From Herminiimonas sp. (lineage in GTDB: Bacteria; Pseudomonadota; Gammaproteobacteria; Burkholderiales; Burkholderiaceae_D): a stretch of 64,000 nt of DNA. The notes below the pieces were generated by a model, which ran no database searches, was not told where the DNA came from, and saw only the letters and a program-made list of their open reading frames with translations. Location: the NCBI GenBank assembly GCA_014377845.1, contig JACMOV010000150.1:1-64000 (forward strand). Direction: 5' to 3'. Made by a program: the position numbers and the translations under genes. Below, piece by piece: positions 25,912 through 34,411 of this stretch. Numbering within the stretch: the stretch's first letter is position 1; the number at the start of each line of letters is the position of its first letter.

Positions 25912-28823
25912 TGGCAGGCTTCGCATTCCTCGAAACCGTCGTCGCCGGGGCGCAGCATGCAGGCCGGCCCTGCCAAGTCCTCTGCCGATGCCAGGCTCGC
26001 CGATCCCATCGCCGCACCGCCCGACAGACCGCCGTCGGCCGACACCGCATTCAATGCACCGGTGTTGGAGGTCGATTTCTCAGTGTGCGTCGCGCCCATC
26101 GTTCGCAGGTAGTAGGTGGTCTTCAGACCGCGCAGCCAGGCCAGCTTGTAGGTTTCGTCGAGCTTCTTGCCGGACGCACCCGCCATGTAGATATTGAGCG
26201 ACTGGGCCTGGTCGATCCACTTCTGACGACGCGAAGCCGCTTCCACCAGCCAGGACGGCTCCACTTCGAAGGCGGTAGCGTAGATCTCGCGCAGGTCCTG
26301 CGGAATGCGGTCGATCTTGGCCAGGCTGCCGTCAAAATATTTCAGGTCCGAGATCATGACTTCATCCCACAGGCCACGTGCTTTGAGGTCGCGCACCAGA
26401 TATTCATTGATCTCGGTGAATTCGCCGGACAGATTCGACTTCACATACAGGTTCTGGTAAGTCGGCTCGATGCAGGCCGCAACCCCGATGATATTGGAAA
26501 TCGTCGCCGTCGGTGCGATCGCCACGCAGTTCGAATTGCGCATGCCGAATTCCTTGATCCGGGCCCGCAGCGGCGCCCAGTCCATCGACTCCGACATGTC
26601 GGTTTCGAGATAGCCGCCGCGCTCCTCGGCCAGCAGCTTCAGGGAATCCTGCGGCAGGATGCCGCGATCCCACAACGAGCCGCGGTACGAGCTGTAACGG
26701 CCACGCTCTTCCGCCAGCTCGGTCGAGGCCAGGTAGGCGTAGTAGCACACCGCTTCCATGGAACGATCGGCGAATTCAACGGCTGCCTTCGATGCATAGG
26801 CGGTGCGGGTCATGTGCAGGCAATCCTGGAAACCCATGATGCCCAAGCCGACCGGGCGGTGCCGCAGGTTCGAGTCACGCGCCTTCTTGACTGCGTAGTA
26901 ATTGATGTCGATGACGTTGTCGAGCATGCGCATCGCGGTGCGGATCGTCGCCTGCAGCTTGACATGGTCGAGCTGTCCATCCTTCATGTGCGCCGGCAGG
27001 TTGACCGAGCCGAGGTTGCAGACCGCGATTTCGGATTCGTTGGTGTTGAGCGTGATCTCGGTGCAGAGATTCGAGCTGTGGACCATGCCGACGTGCGATT
27101 GCGGCGAGCGGATGTTGCATGGATCTTTGAACGTGATCCATGGATGGCCGGTCTCGAACAGCATCGACAGCATCTTGCGCCACAGGTCGAGCGCCGCGAT
27201 CTTCTTGAACAGGCGCAGTTCGCCGCGCGCTGCCTTGGCTTCATAGCCGGTGTACGCCGCTTCGAACGCCCGGCCGACCTTGTCATGCAGGTCAGGCACG
27301 TCGGACGGCGAGAACAGCATCCAGTCGCCCTTTTCCATCACACGCTTCATGAACAGGTCCGGAATCCAGTTCGCGGTATTCATGTCGTGCGTGCGGCGGC
27401 GGTCGTCGCCAGTGTTCTTGCGCAGGTCGAGGAATTCCTCGATGTCCATGTGCCAGGTTTCAAGGTAGGCGCAGACCGCGCCCTTGCGCTTGCCGCCCTG
27501 GTTGACCGCGACCGCGGTGTCGTTGACCACCTTCAGGAACGGCACCACGCCTTGCGACTTGCCGTTGGTGCCCTTGATGTGGGCGCCGAGCGCGCGCACC
27601 GGGGTCCAGTCGTTGCCCAGGCCGCCGGCGAACTTGGCCAGCAGTGCGTTTTCCTTGATGGCGTCGTAGATGCCTTCGAGATCGTCGGCCACCGTCGTCA
27701 GGTAGCACGACGAGAGCTGCGAACGCTGGGTGCCGGAGTTGAACAGGGTCGGCGTCGAGCTCATGAAATCGAACGACGACAGCAGGTTGTAGAACTCGAT
27801 GGCGCGCGCCTCGCGGTTGATCTCGCCCAGCGACAGTCCCATCGCCACGCGCATGAAGAAGGCTTGCGGCATCTCGATGCGGATATCGCGGATGTGCAGG
27901 AAGTAGCGGTCGTACAGCGTCTGCAGGCCGAGGTAGCCGAACTGCAGGTCGCGCTCGGGCTTCAATGCGGCCGCCAGTTTCGCCAGGTCATACTGCGCCA
28001 GCTTGGCGTCGAGCAGGTCGGCCTCGATACCCTTCTTGATATATTTCGGGAAGTACTCGACGTATTCCGCCGGCGCGTCATCCTGCGCGACTTCCTTGCC
28101 GAAGACTTCCTTGCGTACCGTGTGCATCAACAGACGCGCGGTGACCGTGCTGTAGGCCGGATCTTTTTCCATCAGCGCGCGCGCTGCCAGGATGGCCGAC
28201 TTGTGCAGCTCTTCGACCGGTACGCCGTCGTACAGGTTCTTGACCGTTTCGGCCAGGATCGCCTCGGCGTCCACGTGTTTTTCGAGCCCGATGCAGGCCG
28301 CCGCAATCAGGTTGCGCACTTGCGCCATGTCGAGCGGACGGCGCTGGCCGTCTTCGGTCACGTGCAGTTGCGTCGAGGCGGCGGCGGGCCGCGCTGCCTG
28401 CTGCTGCGCGCGCTCTTCCATCCGCTTGGCGCGATACAGCACGTAGGCACGCGCCACGTCATGTTCGCCGGAGCGCATCAATGCCAGTTCGACCTGGTCC
28501 TGGATATCCTCGATATGGAAGGTGCCGCCGCCCGGCTGGCGACGCACGAGGGCGTTGACCACGCTCGATGTGAGTTGCTCGACCAGCTCGCGCACCCGCG
28601 CCGATGCCGCACCTTGACCGCCATTGACCGCCAAAAACGCCTTGGTCACGGCGATCGAAATCTTCGATGGCTCAAAGCCGACCACGGCGCCATTGCGGCG
28701 AATGATCCGGTAATCGGCCAGCGTGACAGCGTGCGGGGATGGCGGGGAAGAAGGATTCGTTGCAGGAGCGACGAGACCGAATTCAGCGGGGGACTTGAGG
28801 GTTGTTTCCAGACCAGTTTGCAT
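25908..28823 (-). CDS. nrdA: Ribonucleoside-diphosphate reductase, class Ia alpha subunit
   Basis: A 971-residue large subunit that reduces ribonucleotides. An N-terminal ATP-cone domain (residues about 30-125, IRRNGAVVGFEPSKISIAVTKAF) gives allosteric control by ATP/dATP. The catalytic barrel carries the active-site Cys motifs (SSNLCTEITLNT and CNLGSVNLPAHM) and the family block around ATISNIIGVAACIEP. The C-terminal tail ends in ECEACQ, supplying the CxxC pair that re-reduces the active site. AGGAGC lies before the ATG. The tandem 11-bp repeats begin at the stop codon. It is co-directional with nrdB. Confidence 0.97.
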   Translation of the reverse strand: MQTGLETTLKSPAEFGLVAPATNPSSPPSPHAVTLADYRIIRRNGAVVGFEPSKISIAVTKAFLAVNGGQGAASARVRELVEQLTSSVVNALVRRQPGGGTFHIEDIQDQVELALMRSGEHDVARAYVLYRAKRMEERAQQQAARPAAASTQLHVTEDGQRRPLDMAQVRNLIAAACIGLEKHVDAEAILAETVKNLYDGVPVEELHKSAILAARALMEKDPAYSTVTARLLMHTVRKEVFGKEVAQDDAPAEYVEYFPKYIKKGIEADLLDAKLAQYDLAKLAAALKPERDLQFGYLGLQTLYDRYFLHIRDIRIEMPQAFFMRVAMGLSLGEINREARAIEFYNLLSSFDFMSSTPTLFNSGTQRSQLSSCYLTTVADDLEGIYDAIKENALLAKFAGGLGNDWTPVRALGAHIKGTNGKSQGVVPFLKVVNDTAVAVNQGGKRKGAVCAYLETWHMDIEEFLDLRKNTGDDRRRTHDMNTANWIPDLFMKRVMEKGDWMLFSPSDVPDLHDKVGRAFEAAYTGYEAKAARGELRLFKKIAALDLWRKMLSMLFETGHPWITFKDPCNIRSPQSHVGMVHSSNLCTEITLNTNESEIAVCNLGSVNLPAHMKDGQLDHVKLQATIRTAMRMLDNVIDINYYAVKKARDSNLRHRPVGLGIMGFQDCLHMTRTAYASKAAVEFADRSMEAVCYYAYLASTELAEERGRYSSYRGSLWDRGILPQDSLKLLAEERGGYLETDMSESMDWAPLRARIKEFGMRNSNCVAIAPTATISNIIGVAACIEPTYQNLYVKSNLSGEFTEINEYLVRDLKARGLWDEVMISDLKYFDGSLAKIDRIPQDLREIYATAFEVEPSWLVEAASRRQKWIDQAQSLNIYMAGASGKKLDETYKLAWLRGLKTTYYLRTMGATHTEKSTSNTGALNAVSADGGLSGGAAMGSASLASAEDLAGPACMLRPGDDGFEECEACQ

Positions 28824-28992
28824 TGATGCTCCTGAGCCGGCTCACCACGGCGGGCGTGATGGACGGTGATGATTTTTGTTAGAACACGCACACCTGCGGG
28901 CGTTCACGGAAATACTGGACCGGGGACCCTTCGGCGGCGCTGCGGTGCGCTCTTGAGACGCTTGTGCAGCCGTCGACACCGATGACCCGTAA

Positions 28993-29038
28993 CCACTAGA
29001 TATAGTGTTTTCTTCAGTATTTGCACTAATTCTAGTAC
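28993..29038 (-). promoter_or_regulatory. Two NrdR-like boxes upstream of nrdA
   Basis: Box 1 (28993-29008, CCACTAGATATAGTGT) matches the published NrdR pattern acaCwAtATaTwGtgt at about 14 of 16 positions. Box 2 (29023-29038, GCACTAATTCTAGTAC) is a weaker match. The starts are 30 bp apart, close to three helical turns, as in known NrdR-controlled promoters. Box 2 covers the -10 element of the predicted promoter, so binding would block transcription. NrdR itself is not in the window. Confidence 0.8.
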
Positions 29039-29057
29039 CGGAATGATCGTGGTGCAA
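29029..29057 (-). promoter_or_regulatory. Sigma70-type promoter of nrdAB
   Basis: On the minus strand TTGCAC (29057-29052) and TAGAAT (29034-29029) are separated by 17 bp, an ideal spacing. The -10 lies inside NrdR-like box 2. Confidence 0.7.
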
Positions 29058-29131
29058 CTAATAAAATCGTGAATTGAGACAAAAATTCGCTTGCGTTTTC
29101 GGGGCTTTCGGCGGCTTCAACGCGCGCTGTT

Positions 29132-29803
29132 TCAGGCGCCGGAAATGCGCCCCGTGAAGCGTAGCAACGGGGCGGCCCCAGCGCTCATCGCGGCGCCCTG
29201 CACAGGCGCGCTGGCGGCCTGCAGGTACAACGCATGATAGGCCGCCCAGTCGAAGAACGGTCCCGGGTCGGTCTTGCGACCAGGCGCGATGTGATCGTGG
29301 CCGGCGACATCACCAAAGCCATGGCGCGCCTGCAGCGCCTGCGTCAGGCCGGCGAGCGTGCGGTACTGCGCCGCTTCGAAAGCAGTCGTGTCGGTGCCCT
29401 CCATTTCGATCCCGATCGAAAAATCATTGCACTGCTCGCGTTCGCCGAAACGCGACACCCCTGCATGCCAGGCACGCTGGACGGTCGCGACGAACTGCAG
29501 CAGGCTGCCATCCCTCCTGACCAGGAAATGCGCCGACACCTGCAGTGCGCGCAACTGTTCGAAATACGGATGCGCGTCGCAGTCGAGCCGGTTACAGAAC
29601 AAGTCTTCTATATAGTGGGTGCCGAATTCGCCGGGTGGCAGGCTGATGTTGTGGATGACCAGCAGGTCGACCGTCATGCCTTCGGCGCGCGGATCGCAGT
29701 TCGGCGATGGGACCCGGCGCGCGGCGGCGCACCAGCCTTCGGCATCGATGGCATAGGGCGTGGACGACGATGCCGGCGACGGCGTGGCGTCATTCGGGTT
29801 CAT
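29132..29803 (-). CDS. ampD: 1,6-anhydro-N-acetylmuramyl-L-alanine amidase
   Basis: A 223-residue cytoplasmic zinc amidase that removes peptide from anhydro-muropeptides in cell-wall recycling and so also governs beta-lactamase induction where AmpR is present. The zinc ligands are recognisable: His in LLVIHNISLPPGEFG, His in HDHIAPGRKTDPGPFFDW, and the Asp of the KTDPG motif. The usual AmpD blocks (VSAHFLVRRDGSLLQFV, RAWHAGVSRFGER) are in order. It overlaps the 3' end of pilR by 14 bases, which suggests coupling to the pilS-pilR transcript. About 25 residues at each end are extra. Confidence 0.95.
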   Translation of the reverse strand: MNPNDATPSPASSSTPYAIDAEGWCAAARRVPSPNCDPRAEGMTVDLLVIHNISLPPGEFGTHYIEDLFCNRLDCDAHPYFEQLRALQVSAHFLVRRDGSLLQFVATVQRAWHAGVSRFGEREQCNDFSIGIEMEGTDTTAFEAAQYRTLAGLTQALQARHGFGDVAGHDHIAPGRKTDPGPFFDWAAYHALYLQAASAPVQGAAMSAGAAPLLRFTGRISGA

Positions 29804-31307
29804 GAATGTCCAGGCGCTGCATCCGGTAGCGCAATTGGCGAAAGCTCAGGCCGAGCAGTTCGGCCGCTGCCGTCCGGTTGAAACGGGTCTTCATCAGCGC
29901 ACGCCGGATGATCTGGCGCTCGACGTCGTCGAGATATTCGGCCAGCGCCAGCGGCAATGCCGGCTCGGGCAGCGGCGGTTTTTCTGGCGCCGGCGCGGGC
30001 GCCTGCCCGAACAAGACCGCCTGGCCGCCATCTGCCGTCACATGGGGCGCCGTTGCCGGGAGCGGGAGCGGGAGCGGGAGCGGGAGCGGGAGCGGGAGCG
30101 GGAGCGGGAGCGGGAGCGGGAGCGGCAACGGCGCCGCGGACGACACCCGCAATGCCAGGTCGCCGACTTCGATCACGCCGTCATTGGCAAACGCCATCGC
30201 GCGCTCGAGAATGTTTTCCAGCTCGCGCACATTGCCGGGAAACGGGTGGCTGCGCAATACTGCCAGCGCCGAATCGGACAGCACGGCACGCGGACCGCTG
30301 CCAGCCAGTCGCTCCAGGATGGCCTCGGCCAACAGCCCAACGTCGTCACTGCGTTCGCGCAGCGGCGGCAGCTTCAGTTCGATCACATTGAGACGGTAGA
30401 ACAGGTCTTGCCGGAACCGGCCTTGTTCGACGCATGCGGCCAGATCCTGGTGGGTGGCGCTGATCAGGCGCACGTCGACCGGCTCTTCGGCAGTTGCGCC
30501 GACCTTGCGCACGCGCCGCTCCTGGATCGCGCGCAGCAGCTTGACCTGCATCGCCAGCGGCAGGTCTGCCACTTCGTCGAGCAGCAGGGTGCCGCCATTG
30601 GCCGCCTGAAAAAATCCATCACGGTCGTCGGCCGCACCGGTGAAGGCGCCCTTTCGATAGCCGAAAAACTCCGCTTCCATCAGCGCTTCGGGAATCGCAC
30701 CGCAGTTCACGGCGATGAACGGCTTGTCGCCGCGCGCGCTCAGGGCGTGGATGTCGCGCGCGGCGAGCTCCTTGCCGCTGCCGGATTCGCCGTTGATCGC
30801 CACCGGCGCCATGCTGCGCGCGAGCCGCACGATCTGCGCGCGCAGGTCGCGCATCGCGGCCGACTCGCCACGCAGGCGCAAGGTTCCCGCCACCGGTGAT
30901 TGCGCCGCTTGCCCGGCTGCCGTACCGCCGAGGCTGCCGGCGCTGGTGCGCAAGGCCGACTGCACCATGGCGCGCAACTGATCGAGCGCGACCGGCTTCG
31001 AGAGATAGTCGAATGCACCCGCCTTGAGCGCGATGACGGCATTATCGGCGCTGCCGAATGCGGTGATCACGGCGACTGGCGTGTTCTTGTACTGCGCCGA
31101 GATCTCCTGAACCAGTTCGATCCCGAGGCCGTCTCCCAGCCGCATGTCGGTCAGCACCAGTGCATATTCACGTTGGCGAAGGTGGCGGCGCGCAGCCGCC
31201 AGCGATTCGGCGCTGTCGACATCGAGTCCCATGCGGACCAGGGTGATTTCCAGCAGTTCGCGCAGATCGGCTTCGTCGTCGACTATCAGGATGCGCGGAG
31301 AAGACAT
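29790..31307 (-). CDS. pilR: Sigma54-dependent response regulator PilR
   Basis: A 505-residue NtrC-family activator of pilin transcription. The receiver domain has phosphoacceptor D54 (LVLTDMRLGDG). The AAA+ domain has Walker A GESGSGKELAA and the sigma54-contact loop GAFTGA (in RKGAFTGAADD). A C-terminal Fis-type HTH (NRTAAAELLGLSFRQLRYRMQ) ends the protein. The linker between AAA+ and HTH carries an unusual run of about twelve Leu-Pro dipeptides encoded by a hexanucleotide repeat (30058-30123). PilR follows pilS by about 160 bp and precedes ampD. It would be phosphorylated by PilS and act with RpoN. Confidence 0.94.
   Translation of the reverse strand: MSSPRILIVDDEADLRELLEITLVRMGLDVDSAESLAAARRHLRQREYALVLTDMRLGDGLGIELVQEISAQYKNTPVAVITAFGSADNAVIALKAGAFDYLSKPVALDQLRAMVQSALRTSAGSLGGTAAGQAAQSPVAGTLRLRGESAAMRDLRAQIVRLARSMAPVAINGESGSGKELAARDIHALSARGDKPFIAVNCGAIPEALMEAEFFGYRKGAFTGAADDRDGFFQAANGGTLLLDEVADLPLAMQVKLLRAIQERRVRKVGATAEEPVDVRLISATHQDLAACVEQGRFRQDLFYRLNVIELKLPPLRERSDDVGLLAEAILERLAGSGPRAVLSDSALAVLRSHPFPGNVRELENILERAMAFANDGVIEVGDLALRVSSAAPLPLPLPLPLPLPLPLPLPLPLPLPATAPHVTADGGQAVLFGQAPAPAPEKPPLPEPALPLALAEYLDDVERQIIRRALMKTRFNRTAAAELLGLSFRQLRYRMQRLDIHEPE
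30058..30123 (-). repeat. Hexanucleotide (GGGAGC)11 repeat inside pilR
   Basis: Eleven perfect copies of GGGAGC on the plus strand, read as CTC-CCG (Leu-Pro) in pilR. The array sits in the flexible linker before the HTH. Because the unit is six bases, slippage would change linker length by dipeptides without a frameshift. Confidence 0.95.
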
Positions 31308-31469
31308 GGGAGGCTAGATTCCAGTTGTTTGATCGGTAAAGTATGGCATTGGATGCGGCGTGGAACGAATGCCAGTTTGCGGCTCGGTTTTGGCCCGGTT
31401 TTGGCCCGGCTTCGGCCGCAACCGGCTGGCTGCTGCGGCAGCCAGCCATCGCCTGGTGCTCGGGTGGCG

Positions 31470-33233
31470 TCACGCCTGGCGGGCAGTGGCGAAGGTGATC
31501 ACGAAGCGCCCGCTTGGCTCGGTCACTTTCACGCTGCCCGCCTGATCGGCATCATGCCATTCCTTGCCCGCATCGTCGACCATCGCCGCAAGATCGGCAC
31601 GGTATTCGTAATCGAGCACGGCACCGTTGTTGAGACACAGTTCGCGCGCCAGGTACAGACCGAGCCCGGTGCCCTTGCTCGAGGTCGTGTAGAACGGCTC
31701 GAACAGGTGGGCCCGTACCTCCTGCGTGATCGACGCACCGTCGTCCTGCACATGCAGTTCGAGGCGCGCGCTCGAGACTGGCAGGATATCGATGCGGATG
31801 CTGCCAGGCTGCCCGCTGGCATAGCGCAGTGCATTCGAGAGCAGGTTCAACAGTACTTCCTGCAAATGCATGCCGTCAAACCAGACCCGATACGCGCCGA
31901 TCGGCGCCACCCGGATCAGCTGCTCCGGCACGCCGTGGGTCTCCACGAACTCGGCGAGAATGGCCGTCACCGCCTGCGCCAGCGCCAGGGGTTCGTCGGG
32001 CCGATGCACCTTGCGTGACAGGCGCAGGATATCCTCGATCATCCGGTTCAGGCGGGTCACGTTGTCGATCACGATGCGCAGCAGGCGGGTCTGTCCTGGC
32101 TCGACGCTTTCTTCCAGCAGCAACGAGGCTGAATACGAAATCGCCGACAGCGGATTGCGCACTTCATGCGCAATGCTGGCGGTCAGACGTCCCATCGAGG
32201 CCAGCTTGAGCTGCTGCGCCTGGTTGTCGATTTCGCTCACGTCCTGCATGAAGATGACGCTGCGGTCCTGCACCATGCGATCGGCCCGTACCCGTGCGAA
32301 CCGCAGCTTCAGATGGGCGCTGAGTTCGCGCCGGCTGGTCCAGGCCGAGGTTGCCGGCGTCGCTGGCGTGCTGGCGACTTCGCCGAGTGGTTTGACCTGC
32401 ACGAAGGTGGATGCCTGCTCGACATCAGCGCTCGAATCAGGGTGCTGCGTCCACTTGGCGAAGGCGTCGGCAATCGGCGCCAGCGTCGCATGCTCGGACA
32501 GCACCAGCCCTCGACCGCCACGCGGCAGGTTCAATCCGAGCATCCGATCGGCAGCCGGATTGCTCGTCAGGACGGTGCCATCGCCCTGCACCACCAGGAT
32601 GCCATCGCCCATGTCGGCGATGACCAGCCGGTTGATTGATTCCTGAAGCTCCAGCTGGCGGCCCCGTTCTGCGGCCAGTTCTTCCTGCTTGATCAGGCGC
32701 GCCGCCAGCCGGTTGATTGCAAACACCGCGACGAAAAATGCCGCGCCGTACAGCCCGGCCTGGGAGACGGTGGTTTCACTGGTCGCCTCCAGCAATGCAT
32801 AGCCGCTTTCGCTGAGCAGGATCAGGGTGACGACGGCAACGAAGAAGCAGGCGACCAGCAACGGCGCAAGAATGGCGCCGCCGGCCAGCGGGAACAGATA
32901 CAGGATTGCCAGCCCGCTCCTGCCGCCGCCAGCGGCGATGTAAAGGATCGAGACGACCACGATGTCGCCCGCGATCTGCGCCGTCAGCTGCGCCAGGAAA
33001 CCCTTGCGGTAAAAAGTGGCGAGCGCTGCGAAGAAAAGCGACATCAGTACGTAGGCGATGCAGGTTTCCCAGTACAGCAACTGCTCGCTGTCGCCGAACG
33101 GCTTGCTGCTATTGAAGCTGAGGTAAATCAGCAGCAACAGCGCGATCAGGATACGGGTGACGGTGAATGTGGTCAGCGTCCGCCAGAACGTCTCACGGGG
33201 CAGCCTGGCGGCGTCGAACAGGACATCGTTCAT
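31470..33233 (-). CDS. pilS: Sensor histidine kinase PilS
   Basis: A 587-residue membrane kinase that partners PilR in control of type IV pilin genes. The N-terminal part has about six membrane helices (TRILIALLLLIYLSF through AAFFVAVFAINRLAAR). A PAS-type region (VIADMGDGILVVQGDGTVLTSNPAAD) follows, then a HisKA domain with the phospho-His in SIAHEVRNPLSAISYS, and an HATPase with N box LLNLLSNALRY and GTGLGLYLAREL. The start MNDVLFD overlaps the stop of the PP0621 gene by four bases (ATGA); the longer frame would run through that gene. This topology is typical of PilS. Confidence 0.93.
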   Translation of the reverse strand: MNDVLFDAARLPRETFWRTLTTFTVTRILIALLLLIYLSFNSSKPFGDSEQLLYWETCIAYVLMSLFFAALATFYRKGFLAQLTAQIAGDIVVVSILYIAAGGGRSGLAILYLFPLAGGAILAPLLVACFFVAVVTLILLSESGYALLEATSETTVSQAGLYGAAFFVAVFAINRLAARLIKQEELAAERGRQLELQESINRLVIADMGDGILVVQGDGTVLTSNPAADRMLGLNLPRGGRGLVLSEHATLAPIADAFAKWTQHPDSSADVEQASTFVQVKPLGEVASTPATPATSAWTSRRELSAHLKLRFARVRADRMVQDRSVIFMQDVSEIDNQAQQLKLASMGRLTASIAHEVRNPLSAISYSASLLLEESVEPGQTRLLRIVIDNVTRLNRMIEDILRLSRKVHRPDEPLALAQAVTAILAEFVETHGVPEQLIRVAPIGAYRVWFDGMHLQEVLLNLLSNALRYASGQPGSIRIDILPVSSARLELHVQDDGASITQEVRAHLFEPFYTTSSKGTGLGLYLARELCLNNGAVLDYEYRADLAAMVDDAGKEWHDADQAGSVKVTEPSGRFVITFATARQA

Positions 33234-33484
33234 GCGGGGGGGTGCAACCGGCGATGCGCCTCCGAGCAGAAACTCGCACCGATGCCGGACACGATCGCAT
33301 CCGAAGCCGGCACGTGCAGGCCACAATGCGCGCAAGCGACCATGCGCTCGATCGCGGTGCCTGGGGATGGGGCGCCGGCAGCGTCAGCCCGCGCTTTCTC
33401 CTGCGCCCGGCGCTGCTGCTTGCGCGTACCGTTGAACCATAGCCACGCCACCACGCCAATGAAGATCCAGATGCCGAGCTTCAA
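33230..33484 (-). CDS. PP0621-family small membrane protein
   Basis: An 84-residue protein with one N-terminal membrane helix (KLGIWIFIGVVAWLWFN) and a basic linker. The short C-terminal domain has two Cys-containing segments (MVACAHCGLHVPASDA and GASFCSEAHRRL) that could bind zinc. This layout matches the PP0621 family, function unknown, usually found beside ypjD and pilS. The only suitable start is a TTG that overlaps the ypjD stop (TTGA). The ypjD-PP0621-pilS genes overlap in series and must be one transcript. Confidence 0.8.
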   Translation of the reverse strand: MKLGIWIFIGVVAWLWFNGTRKQQRRAQEKARADAAGAPSPGTAIERMVACAHCGLHVPASDAIVSGIGASFCSEAHRRLHPPA

Positions 33485-34290
33485 GCCAGCCCCCGGTGCA
33501 GCACCACTTCCAGCACGAACCGGCTGCCGACGTAGGCGAGAAACAGCGTGGCGAATCCGGTCAGGGTAAAGCTGAGCGCCGTCTTGCCGCGCCAGCCGCG
33601 CCACCGGCGCCCGGCCAGCAGCACGCCGAACAGCAACCACGACAACAACGTGAACACGGTCTTGTGATCCCATGTCAGCGGCTTGCCGAAAATCTGCTCG
33701 GAGAACAGGATGCCCGACGCGACCGTCAGGGTCAGCAGGAAGAAGCCGAACGCGATCAGGCGAAACAGCAGCTTTTCCATGGTGAGCAGCGCTGGCAGGC
33801 GCTCGATCGCCGCCGCCAGCCAGGTGCTGCCGGGAGCCGAAGTGCGGGCGTGCAGCCTCGACTCCTGCAGCGCCATCAGGACCGCATGAAAGGCTGCAAT
33901 GGTCAATGTACTGTAGGCCAGGATGGCGATGGTGACATGCCAGGCGAATAGCGGCGACTTGCCTTCCATCGGCACCACGCTGCCCGGAAAAAGCGGAGGC
34001 AGCAAGGTTGCCACGGCCGCCACCGGCAGCATCAGGACGCGCAAGCCATCGAGCGCAAAATTGCGGTTTTCAAGCCAGTAGGCGCCGACCGAAACCCACA
34101 GCGTGGCCGACAGAACGGTCGCAAAACCGAGCCGCAGCGAACCGGGCGCGATCATGTCCGCAGCCAGCGCCGCACCGTGGAGCAGCCACGCCAGCGCAGT
34201 GCCGCCGGCAATCACCGTGACGCGTTCCGAGGGCATGAAGGCACACGCCAGATAGAGCAGCGAGGCGAGAATGAAAAGCGTCATTTGCAT
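33481..34290 (-). CDS. YpjD/CcsA-type cytochrome c assembly-like membrane protein
   Basis: A 269-residue inner-membrane protein with about eight helices, matching the cytochrome c assembly protein family as represented by E. coli YpjD. The tryptophan-poor CcsA-like core includes LFAWHVTIAILAYSTLTIAAFHAVLMAL and GKPLTWDHKTVFTLLSWLLFGVLLAG, each with a conserved His. No other cytochrome c maturation gene is nearby. In related genomes this gene is usually divergent from ffh, but here an ABC importer lies between them. A role in haem handling is only inferred from the family name. Confidence 0.82.
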   Translation of the reverse strand: MQMTLFILASLLYLACAFMPSERVTVIAGGTALAWLLHGAALAADMIAPGSLRLGFATVLSATLWVSVGAYWLENRNFALDGLRVLMLPVAAVATLLPPLFPGSVVPMEGKSPLFAWHVTIAILAYSTLTIAAFHAVLMALQESRLHARTSAPGSTWLAAAIERLPALLTMEKLLFRLIAFGFFLLTLTVASGILFSEQIFGKPLTWDHKTVFTLLSWLLFGVLLAGRRWRGWRGKTALSFTLTGFATLFLAYVGSRFVLEVVLHRGLA

Positions 34291-34411
34291 GCGCCGAGTC
34301 TACACCAACTCGGCTGCCGCCCGACGGTGCACGGCTGCCGCCGCGCCGATTTTTACGACCATTGAAATGACCTGAATCGAACGCGACCTTGCCAGGCGTC
34401 GCCGATACGAA

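Larger units (their letters stand above)
28824..29131. other. Regulatory region upstream of nrdA
   Basis: About 308 bp between ampD and nrdA without a gene. It holds a near-consensus sigma70 promoter and two NrdR-like boxes (separate entries), leaving a 5' leader of about 200 bases before the nrdA ATG. No other structured element was recognised in the leader. Confidence 0.6.

Noticed and set aside
25755..28826. A 1023-codon open frame on the plus strand opposite nrdA
   Set aside because: It mirrors a strongly conserved nrdA gene; long antisense frames are expected in GC-rich genes. Its translation is Arg/His/Gln-rich with no recognisable domain.
29760..30899. Plus-strand frame with a long Arg-Glu repeat
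   Set aside because: The Arg-Glu run is the hexanucleotide repeat of pilR read on the other strand. The frame has no ribosome site and overlaps ampD and pilR.
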